Positions 25,051 through 37,805 of a stretch of DNA of 64,000 nt are shown here, piece by piece (within the stretch, counting starts at the first letter, position 1; each line of letters opens with the position of its first letter). The position numbers and the translations under genes are program-made. The stretch is taken from contig JADWOT020000002.1 of NCBI GenBank assembly GCA_036345935.2, positions 6,894,140-6,958,139 on the forward strand. Reading direction: 5' to 3'. The stretch comes from Taenia hydatigena (Eukaryota > Platyhelminthes > Cestoda > Cyclophyllidea > Taeniidae). The notes under the pieces were generated by a model, which saw nothing but the letters and a program-made list of their open reading frames with translations, did no database searches and had not been told where the DNA came from.

Positions 25051-26566
25051 AATTTGTGATTATTCCTGCGTTCTACAGCACTTGAGATCTTCTCACATAT
25101 TTCTCTGTGACCATGATCATTGGCAATCAGAAAGGGTGCCATATTACTTTCAGTCGTCGCATTGGCATCAGATCCTGAGCACAAGGGAGTTGGAAGAAAC
25201 ACATTGTTGGTAGTAAAACAAATTACGAGGCTATTTGCATAAACAGGTGGTTGGAACCAATAATGACGCTGTTTTATTGTTGTAAAGGTACGGAACATCT
25301 ACGTTGCCTTCAAAGGGATAAGCTCCTCATAATTAAGGAAATTCGGGCTCAGCAAACATTTTGAGTGTACAAAAACAGCTACTTACCAGCGTCCAAAAGA
25401 TGGTCAACTATTTCCACGTCACCGATCTTGGCGGCCACCATAAGTGGCGTCCGGCCCTCACTGCCTTTCTGCTCAATATTAGCCCCGTTTGACAGAAAGT
25501 ATTGAAGAACAGGCAGGTGACGGCCACGGATTGCTGCAAAAATTGGTGGATCCATAGAGGTATCAAAATAGTTGATGTCAGCTCCATGCATGAGTAACAG
25601 TTTCAACAGTAGCAGGTGACCGTTTAAGGCAGCATGCTCAAGTGCAACTTGCAGGCATCTGCTTCGAGAAGGGGAGGAGCGGGTGGTTTCCAAAATGAAT
25701 TTTGCCATTTCGTAGTCGACCTATTTGCACAAGGAATAAACCTACACATAAATGCGTCATGAGTTATCACTCTATTTATTCGATAAACCGTTGCATTTTT
25801 TTACCATTTTGAGAGTATGCGGTGCGCAAAATTATTCCTACGCGCAGTTGCGCTAGCAATGAGTAAAGCCACTGTCTCCGTGAATGTCATAAAGCAAACG
25901 CAGAATACATACATCGGCAGCGGCAAGAGTAAGCGCAGATTGGTTTCTTTCATTCAGTTTGTAGCCCTCGTCAACACCATGAAAGATGAGACACCGAATT
26001 ACATTCATGTGGTTGTAACGAACGGCTCTATCCAAAGGTGTCCGACCATGCAAGTTTCGCCCATCGGGGCGAGCTCCATGTTTAAGAAGCAATCGCACAC
26101 AGGGCAGGTGGCCTTTTGTGGCTGCACAGTGAAGCACGGTGTTCATGGTATTGTCAGTGCAAGAAACCGAGGCGCCATGCTCAAGGAGGATCTTCAATGC
26201 GTCCTGATCTCCCTTATACGCTGCTAAATGAAGTGAAGGACACCACGACTTCGCATCGTTTTCGTTAGGATCCACCTGAATAGAAAAAAAGGCCAATCTC
26301 AACCTTTATCAGTCGCATTAACCCTACATTACGAGTGCATAGAACAGGTCCGGTTTTGCTCTCCTTAAGATATTGCGTTAACTCTTCTCATCTTCAATAA
26401 TTTTAAACTACCTACAATTTTACCTCCGCAATTGGTAGCATCTATTTTATTTTACAGCGCAGGAGATCACGAATACGAAATGCGACATACATCGCTCTCC
26501 AACAAACGCTTCATGGCAGCGATATTGCTATGAAGTATGGCTTGAAAGAGAGTTTGTGGCTCATCA
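25023..26566 (-). CDS. Ankyrin-repeat protein, four exons
   Basis: Minus-strand exons are 26566-26491 (start uncertain), 26275-25913, 25720-25387 and 25174-25023, ending in TAA. The splice phases 0, 0 and 1 agree, and donors (GAT|GTATGT twice, GCTG|GTAAGT) and acceptors (CTATTCAG, GCAAATAG, GTGCTCAG) are good. The joined frame gives about nine ankyrin repeats, with hallmarks such as SLHLAAYKGDQDALKILLEH, RTPLDRAVRYNHMNVIRCL and RTPLMVAAKIGDVEIVDHLL. Such repeats form a protein-binding scaffold, and no other domain is seen. The first exon has TGA at 26569-26571 just upstream, so its true acceptor may be the AG at 26567-26568. Introns are about 190-215 nt. A decayed copy lies at 55400-57050. 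Confidence 0.75.
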
Positions 26567-26791
26567 CTTCAAATTTCCTCATCATCCTCATTGTCCGATC
26601 TGTGCGTGTGCTGCAAAAGCAAAACTTTGTTTGATTAAAATAATATGCTCATTATTTTGCTTTGATGTATTGGTTTACTTATCAGCAACAGAAATGGGAT
26701 CTGACTAAATTCTATGTCAAATTATTTTACCTCTAAATGTATGGAGTTCTGGGGCATCATATCATATGGTAGCTAAGAAAGGTAGAGAGCA

Positions 26792-27531
26792 TTAAACAAC
26801 CCTGCGTGGAATATTATCGGTGAGAGTGCTTCTCAGAATATTGGGGGTTCGCAATCGCTTAGCCATGTACAATGAAAGATTAGATGCAAAGGCAATAACA
26901 ATGTCACGTGCCACGGAATTAGCAGGAACCAGTGTAGATCCACGTTCATCAATTGATTGAACTTCCTCATGGGCCTCGAGCGAAAGCAAGTATTGCACAA
27001 CATCAGAGTGACCATGTGTACGGGCTTCCATTAGCGGTGTTTGGTGGCTAATATTTTTTCATATTGGCTGTGCTGCCAGATTCACACAGCAGAGTGACGG
27101 CGGCTAAATTGCCCTTCCTTGCCGCCCAGTGAAGGGGCGTGTTGCCAAGGTAATCACACAGGTAAGTGTGAGCCCCATTGTCGGGGAGGAGCTGCATCAC
27201 TTCTATGTTACTCATTGATGTAGCTTCTATGAGTGGAGTCGTCATGGAATCTTCTGTGTGCATATTAGGATCAGCCTAGAAAATGTAAAATAACACTGGA
27301 GCAGATGCGTATACTGGTTTACCTAAGTTGAACAGGCGATGTTACCTTACGAATGACAACAGAATTGGGCGTTATAACTACTAATACCATTGTCAGGCAA
27401 CAGGCACTATGTTTGGCTAGCTGCGCATGTGTTATGCACGGATTTATAAAATGTACAGTGTGATCCTTGTTAGTCACTTCGTGTCGAATAAAGAATGATA
27501 GGGTTAGTCGATGGCGAAGAGTTAAAGACAA
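26792..27531 (-). CDS. Upstream ankyrin exons with a frameshift
   Basis: An exon starting at 27275 after CATTTTCTAG reads ADPNMHTEDSMTTPLIEA, then NTPLHWAARKGNLAAVTLL, two clear ankyrin repeats. The frame then breaks at a run of six T on the plus strand (27054-27059). One base fewer would continue into HQTPLMEARTHGHSDVVQYL, a third repeat. Beyond that the frame stays open to 26792 but loses the ankyrin pattern. A further possible exon, 27531-27346, ends at AAG|GTAACA in the matching phase 0. These are probably the 5' part of the gene at 25023-26566, but no donor linking the two was found. The single-base break may be an assembly error or real decay. Confidence 0.55.
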
Positions 27532-29872
27532 CGCACGCCATGTCCTAGCAACTGCCTTGCGACCGAGAGCAGATTATTTTCCACTGCTTGAGACAAGGTA
27601 ACCGAAGTAATACCACCATCTGAAGGGCCGGTAACCATTCGTCTTTCCTTTAAAGTAGAAAAGCAAATAGGCACATAGGTCAGTAGAATTAAAACGATTC
27701 ACAGTGAAGAAAATCCCTCTAAAAATTTCTGGTAAATATAACCATACCAAATTGAAATCGCGATGGTGGACAATTAAGCTGCTTCATTAAAAATACCATG
27801 CTGCAACAAACATGAAAGCGAACTATATATGAAAATGAGGACTTATATGCACCCTGGAGCCACTCATTTATGCTGAATTGCTCTCATGAACGAACTGATC
27901 AAAATTCAAATCATTTGAAATTCGCTTGCCGCAATGACCTCTAACGTGCTAAACTAAAACAAGCTGAAGTATGAATTTGTCGAGCTAACGGTAATTGTGC
28001 GATAACAGCAATCGTCCTTATTTGAGCGTTTGGAATTTTAATTTGTTAATCGTCTGTGAGCTTCCTGGTGATCAAACCAGGCCTCTAGAAGTGCTTCGAC
28101 ACATGGGCTTTCATTTTCATGTGCTTATAGTGGCCAATCAATGCGGACTTTGATGTGTTATCAGAAAAGCATGACTGCCCCTGTGCTGAACGACACTGGT
28201 TATCCACGCCTGAGCGATGGATCCGAACTTGAAGTATTAAACAGCACCATGTGTTACGGTGCAGGTTTTGAGAGCACATTCGATTTCATCACAGCGCTTA
28301 CAATAAAGCTTCTTGATTTGATGGTTTTGGTCAGTCTTTGTCAATAATTGCTCATTGAAGTGAAACCTGGATAGACTAATGTAACGAGGCACTAATAGGC
28401 AGAATGCATTGATCTAGATGCTAATCAAGCTGCTGGATTAGTGCTTATAATAGAAAATTTTGGCAACGCGATTAGCTCGCTGTTTGTTTTTCCTCTGATT
28501 CTAAATCCATCATCGTGCGTAATTACGGCTTCTACCTTGGCGACTGTACGAAAATTGAATCGTTTGTGCTGCTCCAAATACAAATTAGAGGAAGTTGCTT
28601 GTAGCGACCAAGTACTTGTCTCATCGCCCATAAAATGAGCGAGAGGCTTTTGATTTTCGCAAAGAGTTGAATAATGACTGAGAAGACAAACTTGGACATT
28701 TGTTAAGCTGAATGCGTTTCAATGATGACGGTTGTAAATTTATTTGCGATTCATCGTACAATTAACATGCATGCACAAAAGGTTTAGCCAATGGTTGTGC
28801 GGAAGGAAAATTGCATTTTACATTCGTGGTCGCCTGTTGAATGCACCGCATAGCTAGGGTAAGGCAGGAATGTATTCCCTGACTGTATTCAGTGAAACGC
28901 CTTGAAGTAAATGCTAACACTAAGGGAGAGTTGCTTTGCTTTTGCTACGGATAATAACAGCAGAGGGGGTTCAAGCATATCTATCAGGGGTTTAGATGTA
29001 GTACAATCACCGGGATTTAGGAAATCAGCAAACGAAATTGACTACTGCATCTTCTGTTCGTGCCCTCGCTGATGCTTAGCAGATATAACCTTCCCTCATA
29101 AATCATCCAATTGGGAATTGTGTGATCTACTTCTAAGTAAATACTAAAAAGTTGGTAGAATCACTCGCATATTTCAAGAATATTTTGCAATAATACAAGC
29201 GATCCATTTGGGTTCATAAAAACCTCTTGTGTTGCTTACGCTTTTGAATTGATGGTAATCCCTCCCTTAATTGAAATACATGCGCATACTTAACTCCCCA
29301 TCGCAAACCAAATAAATTCATGCACTCTTGTTACAAACACTAGGCTCAACGTGTACCTTATCCTCCTTCTCGTACCTATGCTGAGGATTAAGGAACATGC
29401 GGCATAACATCTTGGCACTATGTGCAATGAATTGTGTGAAGTTCAAGGTAACAAAGACTCAGCAGAAAAAATTCATATTATCGTCTGTTTTGAGGTTTTG
29501 CAATTGAACTTTAAATTTTACAAGAATGAGAATCCATGACATCCATTTATTTGTCAAAGTTTTGTGGGCAGAAATTAGATACGCACGTAATAAAGGGAGG
29601 TGAAGTAAAGCAAGGGGTTAACTTTTTAAAACATTAACACCTTGTGATGGGCCATTTGTCTTCAAGGGTAAAATACGGCCCAGGAGCTGAACCAGTTAAG
29701 GAAACCAGCCACACACTTGAGGATTTGTGGGTTTTATAAAAGATGGAGCATGCATTAATGCGATTTTAAGTTCATGACACGATTCGCATGCAATGACATT
29801 TTTATTCTCCCGATTTATCAGTCTTTCGGACTTTTTATTGCGGGATTTCAGCAGCTAGCAAAGACGACTTAC
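27532..29872. other. No gene recognised
   Basis: The only frame worth noting is 28425-28631 (minus, 68 codons, with RFNFRTVAKVEAVITHDDG), which alternates hydrophobic and polar residues like a beta-rich exon. Its splice borders are unclear. It lies between the ankyrin gene and the exons at 29873-30391 and could belong to the latter gene. Confidence 0.3.
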
Positions 29873-30391
29873 CTTGCGCGTGGTTTGCTTTACCTAAAGT
29901 TCGAGAGCCCCTTGTTGGGAAATTAGAATGGAACGGCATCATTACGTAGCTAGATCCATTCGATGCTGACACTTTAGATTCACCCAGGTGTGTGATTTCG
30001 CCACATGTGAGAGAAACTTGGGGAAAAGTAACCCATTTTGGAGCGAAAACTATCCACTCTGTATCCTGTGTGCTGAAATCTGCCTGTTGGGAACGATGCA
30101 TATGCAGATAGCTTGTGCCTCAGTCATGGCTGGCTGATTCCTCCTGAATCATACCGGCCCTGGCCTAAAGCATCGCTTCGATTGGCTGACAGGACTCTCG
30201 TGGCAAAATAATCGGTCAGTGACAAGATTAGTAACAATTAAAAGATTGGCTCACCTTGACTGATCCATTGCGGATGATTTGGAATTCCTGCAGAATGTTG
30301 CTAAATTCTTTAAACCACTCTACCGATTCCTGCCTCAACTGAATTGTTAAGGACGTGATTATCTTCAAATAAGGTGAAAGTATTACTTCAC
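29873..30391 (-). CDS. Two phase-matched exons, unrecognised protein
   Basis: On the minus strand, exon 30391-30255 follows ACCAAATGCAG and reads EVILSPYLKIITSLTIQL, then VEWFKEFSNILQEFQII, to GSVK|GTGAGC in phase 0. A 171-nt intron leads to exon 30083-29873 after TTCCCAACAG, which reads ADFSTQDTEWIVFAPKWVTF and continues to AQG|GTAAGT in phase 1. The first part looks helical and the second beta-rich. The phase agreement and good splice signals make these real exons more likely than not. The family is not recognised. Confidence 0.45.
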
Positions 30392-30828
30392 CTGCATTTG
30401 GTATGATGCAAAAATGACAACTCGTTTGGGAGTAATCGCAGTTTTGCATTTGAATTTTGTGCCGCACGTGGAATCAAAGTTGGCTTTTGTAAACGAATGG
30501 GCATCAGTAGCCACAATAATTGCTTTCCTTTCAAATCCATTCAGTAAAGTGCATCCACTCCAAAGACGTCTGTGCTGACATTAATCAAACGCCTCACTTT
30601 CAAGTCTGCGCCAAGTTTTGTTGGTGTTTGCAACCTATACAGCTAGTAAATAGTTGCCTGCAGTCGAATAGCTATTTGCATATCACTGCCACCCGTATGA
30701 AACCTATAATCATAGCATCTTTGAAAGTGCCGTTTAGTTTAAGGATAAAAAAACTAACACAACTGACAGTAATTCAACGGGATTTTGCGTTTGCTTCTTA
30801 CTTAGTTGGTTGCTAATCCTAAGTGACC

Positions 30829-31355
30829 TCACATGCTAGGTATACGCCAACGCAACATAGAAGGTGAATGATTTGGGTAAATACTATCTTGCAAGTTTTT
30901 ATAGTTACTACTGCTACTTGACTTCCTTTGTTTCGCGGCACGATAATTAAAAATCCTAGAAGATTGCACAATTGTCTCCTGAGGAATTGCAGATTCCTCA
31001 AGGACATTCCTCACTTCCCCTGCTTTGCAGTACTACATAGCTAATGTGTTCATTTTAATAAGACTCTCATTATGAGATTGATATCTAAAAGATGACCTCT
31101 GAAATGGCGGATTCAATAGAGCCCTTGCTTGTGCTTCAAAAGCCACATTTGTTCCATGCTCGGGACGTTGCGACTGTTGCTTTAAATGACTTAAGACCGT
31201 TGCTCTGGAAACGATCGAGCATTTCGGCTCTCTCACCAGTTCAGTCTCCCATTTATAAATTAGCAATCTAACGAAGGAAATAATGGCTTTCAGCCAAATT
31301 GTTGAACCGGTAGCTTGCCAGATGAAGATCTGTCTTAAGGTTTCAGATGTTTGTG
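30829..31355 (-). pseudogene. Open frame interrupted by one TAG
   Basis: The same minus-strand frame is open from about 31355 to 31036, meets TAG at 31033-31035, and is open again to TGA at 30829-30831. The first part includes VSRATVLSHLKQQSQRPEHG, and the second NVLEESAIPQETIVQSSRI. Composition is protein-like on both sides of the stop. It may be a single decayed exon, or an exon ending at TAG plus chance. It could belong to the gene at 29873-30391, but the possible junction phases did not match. Confidence 0.28.
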
Positions 31356-31359
31356 GCCC

Positions 31360-34300
31360 TCATTCTTTGTAGCAAGCTAACAAACCAACTCATGCTCTTG
31401 CAGATTGCAGTTCTAGTCAGCGAGATGGTGGCTCCTTGCATCCCATGACTTAAGAGAACTTTCCACGACTTCCAAGCTCAATAATATGGCAGATCAGCAT
31501 TTGACTTCTGACCCATGTCGTACATGCGTCAAGCTTGTGCTGCATTAATGATGTATCCCAGCTAATTTTCAGACTTATATTATTTGCGTGGGCGTCTCAT
31601 TTCGTTGGTCAGGGGTGCGTGACTTATTTTCTACTGTCGCTATTTGTGAAGGAGCGAATCAGAATTGCGGCCGATGTGGACACGTGGGTTTATAACCACG
31701 CACAACTATAATACTGTTAACTGAAGGATTTAAGAAACTAAATAGAGCAGTCAAGAGTTGCTTATATTAAGATGTTACCAAGGCATACCTTCGAATTAGA
31801 GGCGACTCCGTTCACATCTTTGCATTATGGTCCATTGCCCGGCCGAAACACCATATTGTACTTTTTGGCCACGTAAGACAAGAAGCAGGTACTTTGCTGC
31901 CCTTATACAAACATTACTATTTTAAAGTGTGAATTTCAGGATCACCAGTTTAAAGAACTGGCCTAATATTAATTATTCGATCAACTTTGAGTTGCTGTAA
32001 ATGTAAGAAGCAAGTTATTTTTAAGTTATTTTTAAATTGAACGGAAATGCTCTCATTGTTGGAAGTACATTGTCAGTAATTTCCTTACCAGCGCCAACCA
32101 CACTCCAAGAATCATGACAAAAACCCCCAGTGTAGCAATACAAGGTCCCAATCCTGCGATTGTGCTTTAATTTACATTACGCTCCTTGCTCTGCTCTCAT
32201 CCGCAAATAGCACAATTTCGTTCTGTCAAGCAACAATCACAAAATCGACCGATCAATTGTTGCGTTCGGAAAAGAGCTCGCATAAATGCACAAACTGTTT
32301 AGGCATTCATGAATAGAAGTCAGGATTTTGTATGCATTGACATAGATTCAATTGGTTTGGTAAGGGCTGACTTTCGCCACAGCAATGAATGCTTACATAT
32401 CTTTACGAGCTGAAGTGTGACTCTCAGCCTTTGCCCAGGAATAGGACGAAGTTAGGCCTCGGTGGTGTAAAATAAGTCAGTCAACATTTTGTCCTCATTA
32501 ACTTTCTTACTCGTTTTAAAAATGCAAATAAGGAACTAAAATCCGCAGTCATTTCCCTATCAGTTGATTCAAAACTGCATAAATATCCTTCTCAGAGTAG
32601 AACTAAGCTTTATCTACACTTCATTTCGCAGGGGCGAATGGCTGGCTTTTGTGGCTGAAGCAAATAACTCACCATGTTTACAACATGTAAATTGAAAATA
32701 TATTTTAGCTTGAGACATTTTGTGCCTATGCTTACGATTTTATGCTAAGAAAGACATTCTCTTACCGTCGTTTAAATGCATCCTATTCAGGACAGTTCCG
32801 TTTTGCAGGGCACATGTTAACTACCTTGGTCAAGTTAAATAAGTTTCAACGAAGTTTCTAGTCAATTTATGGAAATCGTGACCTACTTTGTAATGGTATT
32901 TATTGTTCTTTGCTTTTTCTTATCATTTGATTATCAAAGTCATTGTTATCAGAACAGAAAAAAACCCACCCCTAAGCAAGGCATCCTGAGCTGACAAATT
33001 GCTACGCTTTATGGGTTTTTAGTTAAATGAATGAATGAATGTTCATTTTAATTTGTCTTGTCTGCATTCGAAGGAGCTCTCGTTTAATTAACACCACAAC
33101 TGTAGCAGGCATGTCTGTCAACAAAATCTTGCAGCGCCGCGTTGTTGGCATTAGCATTGAACGCACAAGCCCCTTAACGTATAGAATTACGCATCCATGC
33201 GTCAGTCACTCGAGGTGTTTAAATTAAATGCATGCTTATCTCATCATGATGTCATTAATAAATGCAAACAAATTAAACAATTTGCACGTGGAAGAGTTTC
33301 TTGCTGTCTGGTGCATCTTTGTGCATGCGAACAGAATATGGGCGAATGGTAGTTAATTGCCAAAAGGACTATGTATACTTGTTTGTTTATTTGGCGTAAC
33401 TTTTTGCATTTTATTTTATACCACAGAAAAAATACAAAGTTTATGAGTCGCAGCAAAGATGAATTCTACAGTTCTTTCGCAGGTTACGCACATTGCTAAT
33501 GCATGAGGATTTAATCTCAGGAACGCCATTCTACTAAGTCCATTTGCGTTTCTTCACAGGATCAAATCATGCCCTACGATGCGAAGAAATCGAAACATCT
33601 TTGCCGCAAAGTATGTTTAACAGTGTCTTAAAATTGCTCGATGCGGTTTTATAGTGGACTGTGGGAATCGCTTAATTTACGCATACCATGTGGAAGTTAG
33701 CTTATCTGGAAGGTGCCAGCTCTGATTTCACCTGTGTCATAATGCTGCGACGTCTAATTTCTGCGGCGTCCATGGTATGTAAGCCGCGCATCTAACCGCT
33801 TCGTTATAAAGAGAGCAGTCGCGTCACCAGATTCACGATTAAATTAAGGACGTAGACAAGGCGCTATCGTGCCACTTGAAATCCAAATCTGTATGAATAA
33901 ATGCTGATACTGTCACTAGTTCATTCGTACACTACAAATGGTAAGGATAGTGCATAGCGGCTAGCACACGGCCTCTTTTCCCACTTGGCGCGACGTTGGT
34001 AGGGTGGGCAAGCATGCAAATTTTCACTAGCACTAAAGCTTAATAGGCACATTTGCATGTTTGCACCAAGACTTGTTGAGATTCATGCCATATTCTGATA
34101 CACTGGCTTTTGATGTAAATACTGACCTATTTTGACAAAAGAAGTGCATTATTTCTCGTCGAGTTAAGTCATGCTAGCTGAGAATAAAACTGGTCAGCGA
34201 GATTAATAGCAGCTTGAGTTAGTTGGTTTTAAGAGCCCGTTCGTTATTGAGCAACAGCTACTAAAAGAAAGAAATGGAGCGAATCATAATTAAACAATGC

Positions 34301-34690
34301 CGTCATGCAAAACTGCCTAAGGCTTCCAAATTTCGTAGCGCAATTTTCAGGACGACACTATTCCATAGTGGTGTTTTACCATCCGCTCCGCAAAACTTTG
34401 GCGAAAGCAAACCGCTGTTAAGTTAGAGCATCTATACTAGCAGACTTAGCAGCAGAATGGCGAAACCAAGTGTAGTTGAATGCCGATTGGCTCGTTGTGA
34501 GCTGGAAGTCACATCCTTAACGCGTTTGTGACTTTTGCGGCGCTGAATAACAAAATACTGCAAGCACTCTGTGAACAGCTTATTCTGCATTTAAACGTTT
34601 AAAAGTCTTCTGCTCCATTCCTCTACCCTTGTTTTACTTTTTGACTACGCGATTGATTTCATTATTCCTATTCATGAAGGATTATTAGTA
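31360..34690. other. No gene recognised
   Basis: AT-rich, with short frames only. A small AATG tetranucleotide run is at about 33028-33041. No repeats shared with the rest of the window were noticed. Confidence 0.35.
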
Positions 34691-34879
34691 GTGGCGCAAA
34701 TCAAAATGACTCGTTTCATTGAAGGCTTCCAGATGACACCGCTAGCAACTCAGCATACATTTGCAAAGGACGTGCAGCAGCTCTGCAGAACAATTGATGC
34801 CTCCACCGATAGCCAAGCATCTATCATCGGAATCGACGCGAACACGGTTAAGGTTTCACGGCGTAGGGACCTCTGGTGA
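34691..34879 (+). CDS. Small protein-like ORF, unrecognised
   Basis: From an internal ATG at 34706 the frame reads MTRFIEGFQMTPLATQHTF, then DVQQLCRTIDASTDSQASI, to TGA at 34877-34879. Residue composition is protein-like. Weak donor-like sites (ACG|GTTAAG, AAG|GTTTCA) lie before the stop. No partner exon was found. Confidence 0.22.
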   Translation: MAQIKMTRFIEGFQMTPLATQHTFAKDVQQLCRTIDASTDSQASIIGIDANTVKVSRRRDLW

Positions 34880-35516
34880 CCATCCAGCCATCAAGGTAGT
34901 GCTACGTCGTTGAGAGTTAGTGCATGCGTGCTTCGCCATAGTAGCGAACCTGCGAGCGATTGCTGGCTTACTCGACTGCTCTGTACTTACTCCCCGCCCA
35001 ACATTACCCTCCTCCTCATTCATCCGCTTTCTTCCCTACTCAATTGTGTGCCTTTTACAGCCATGCCAATTCTTATCACGCATTCGCTTAACAGCCAATT
35101 AAGATTTTTTGCGCTTTAGCCTTTTGCTGAATTCAGTAAGAGGTTTCATTTTGGCCTTCTTCTTTTACGAGTTTTTTTTCAGTTTTGCCGATTATTTAAA
35201 TCTCTTACATTCGTGTTTATAAATATATACTTCAACTACTTTAATGATCTGATTTAAAGCATGTTTAATCCCCAACAGCTCTGACTAATTCTATTTATTA
35301 AGCATCCAAATACGAATCGCTTTATATTCTCTACGAATACTTCTTAGTTAATGCTAACCATATTGTGAACAGAATACCAGTGATGAGCTATTTTGGAATT
35401 TCAGGGTGGCTGATCTATCCGTATGACTGATTATTTAGTGGCACAGATATGGTCCTAAAAGCGACTTTTTTATTTTACTGTTCGTATTCTTCAGGAGCTC
35501 TATTTCTTACAAAAAT

Positions 35517-36593
35517 AGGCAGATTATGTTACTTTTGTTATCTCGTGCTATCGTCTGTCAAATCCTCCAAGCTTTCTGTGACTTCTAAGGTAATTTTTTA
35601 ATTCGACCCCATATAGTCAATTCTCTTCTTACTTCCTTTTGTGAGATGGATCTAGGTGAAGGCGATCTCCACACCGTGGTCGGTGGTCTCGTATCACACG
35701 TGCCCACTGAGGGGATGCAAGGATTACTGGGCATCTTAATGTACAATCTCTAATCTGCCAAGATGTTTGGTATCGAGTTGTAGGGTCTGCAAATTCGCAT
35801 GCGCATCACAGTGCATGTTCTTCACTCATGTAGATATTACTAGATATGGCTTTATTAATTACACCGGAAAATAACCGACTGGTTTAATGTTAGCAATAAA
35901 AGCTATAAATTTTTATCTTGATTAATATTAAATAATGATTAGCTTGAACAAACCCAAATAATAGCGAAATCCCTGTTATTCATGCCGCATTTGTTTCATT
36001 GTTCTGAACGATTTCACATTTTTACCTCAAATCTCCGGCACCTTAGTAGAAACCCATGCCTGTGTGCAACAACGAACAGGAAAATCAACAGTCGAAAATG
36101 CGAAACTGCCTCTTTTTAGGCACATGCCTACTTCCAAATCACTTGGATGAGTGTACGTCCATTAGAGGTAGGTTAAGGTAGCTCGTTGAAGAGCCCAATA
36201 CACAAGCGAACAAATTTTGATCAATGCACTTACATTTACGCTTATAAGCCACTGAAAAACGGAGTTTTCTAAACATACATACTCATCTGTTGCTTATGTG
36301 ACGCTATGGCCTGATCATTAGAAGCAACCACACTATCGATGCAATATGGTGTGACATAATGCATTACATTGCATTTCGAAGGTTCTGTAAGGTAATAAGC
36401 AAATCGGACAACGCAGATCCAGGATTGCTGAAGCACGTTAAGCATAAGTAGTATAAGGTTCTAAAGTCGTGATGCACTTTATTTGAGTTGACTAATATTT
36501 GCCTGAGTTTTCGTCGTTTGGACTACAACAGGAATTGTCCTGCTTAAAACGCCTTGTTTATTCTCAGGCTGACATAAAATCTCTGCGTAAACA
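35517..36593 (+). repeat. Block Y, first copy
   Basis: Aligned in the same orientation with 62935-64000, where the window ends, so the true right border is not visible. Most of the block shows clear substitutions and small indels between copies, for example around 35585-35640 and 36240-36290. The stretch 35643-35873 is nearly identical. Confidence 0.85.
35643..35873 (+). other. Near-identical island in block Y
   Basis: These 231 bases differ from 63064-63294 at a single position (C at 35687, T in the other copy) while the flanks are visibly more diverged. A 36-codon frame from ATG 35646 to TAA 35753 starts MDLGEGDLHTVVGGLVSHVP, and the one difference (GTC/GTT) is synonymous in it. Short inverted pairs such as GAGAT..ATCTC near the 5' end and CCAC-ACC-GTGG could also suit a structured RNA. 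It matches no snRNA, tRNA or spliced-leader sequence I know. Recent local gene conversion is the main alternative. Confidence 0.45.
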
Positions 36594-37420
36594 CATTTTG
36601 CACAAGTAAAAGCTCTTAATTATGTGCGGATTCATGTGTACGGAAATGGTTGTACGCGAAGACGTGTATTCAAAAAGAAATGTCATTTGCAAAGATGGTC
36701 GGGAGCCAATCTCAAAAGCATCAGATCGACCCTTCTGAATAAAGCGAAGCACACTGTGCATCTATAGACATGCGTTTTGGTTAAGAGAATATTGAGCTGC
36801 ACTAAACACTGTAAGAGAGATTAAGATGAATTAAACGGGTAAGCAAGGGTATCATCCATATCTGCTGTCAGTATTATATGTGGTTAATGAGCAGAGTAGC
36901 AGTGGTTGCTTGCAGGGTCAAAAGCTTGTACTTTGCAGGCAAGTAATTCGAGCATATTTGAAAGATAAGAAGTTGTTCTCTAAGTTAGACTTGCCATACC
37001 GGATATTTTGGAAAACTATATTCTAGCTTGCTTAAACCAACACATCGCTTTCTTGTCAGCAGCAGATTAAAACCGCCTACAGATGCACAGTGCATGGGGC
37101 TAAAATAATAAGCTATGGGCTAGCGCATCAAGTGATCCAAAACCCATTATTGCTAAGGGTTTTTCTGATCATCCCGACTCCCTTACACCCATTAATCTAT
37201 GGATGTTGCTATGCTTATTTTATCAATGGGAAATAGCAAGGAATAATTTAAAAAATTGGCGGTCTACCTATTAAGCATATGCCTCCTCGTTGGCGTGCCC
37301 TTACCTTGGCGATTTTTAAAGATTGTAACTAATGAGCATATCGACGAGGTCGCTTTAACAGCAGAAGAGCATTTATTAATCATTAGCAAATGCAGCAACG
37401 TGAGTTCACATAAGTGAATT

Positions 37421-37771
37421 TTGCGACTTCGCTTTGGTCGAAAGGATGAAAACCCGACTAGTGACCCAAGGATCCGAATCGACTGGCAAGATTACCGGCA
37501 ATGCAAGCGCTACGCTTCTAGCGTATCGAATGCAGCGCCCTCTAACCCAATTGGAAGAGGCTGGATGCTAAACTATGCTCGCCAGGGTATGCGTAGTCAG
37601 AATCCAGTGTCAAGACTAATTGCTGTCAAGTTTGATGCAAATCTTGGTAAAGCTGGTCCTCACACAGTGAAAAGGAGCGAGGGGAATTCACTATGCAAGC
37701 ACTCCAATGTAGGAGATACATGTTTGATCCCTTCCAACGGTGACTTTGCTCAAGTGAACTTTTTAGCTTAA
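37421..37771 (+). CDS. Open frame of 116 codons, unrecognised
   Basis: The frame starts at a non-ATG codon after a stop and includes RIRIDWQDYRQCKRYASSVS and NLGKAGPHTVKRSEGN. A second frame over the same bases is also open for about 45 codons, with a different protein-like reading. The tail vaguely recalls retrotransposon integrase C-termini, but no catalytic motif is present, so I assign no function. Confidence 0.2.
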   Translation: MRLRFGRKDENPTSDPRIRIDWQDYRQCKRYASSVSNAAPSNPIGRGWMLNYARQGMRSQNPVSRLIAVKFDANLGKAGPHTVKRSEGNSLCKHSNVGDTCLIPSNGDFAQVNFLA

Positions 37772-37805
37772 AAGTGCTGAGTAAAAGTTCACTAGGCTGG
37801 TTACG

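Noticed and set aside
25817..26227. 136-codon plus-strand frame
   Set aside because: It lies opposite the ankyrin exon 25913-26275 and is a shadow of its codon structure.
30520..30816. 98-codon plus-strand ORF
   Set aside because: No motif or splice signals. It lies between better supported minus-strand frames and is within chance length.
35643..35873. Known snRNA, spliced-leader or tRNA gene
   Set aside because: No match by eye to U1, U2, U4, U5 or U6, to the flatworm spliced leader, or to tRNA A/B boxes.
37421..37771. Possible retrotransposon integrase tail (GPHTVKRSEGN)
   Set aside because: Only a vague resemblance. No integrase, reverse transcriptase or RNase H motif occurs nearby.
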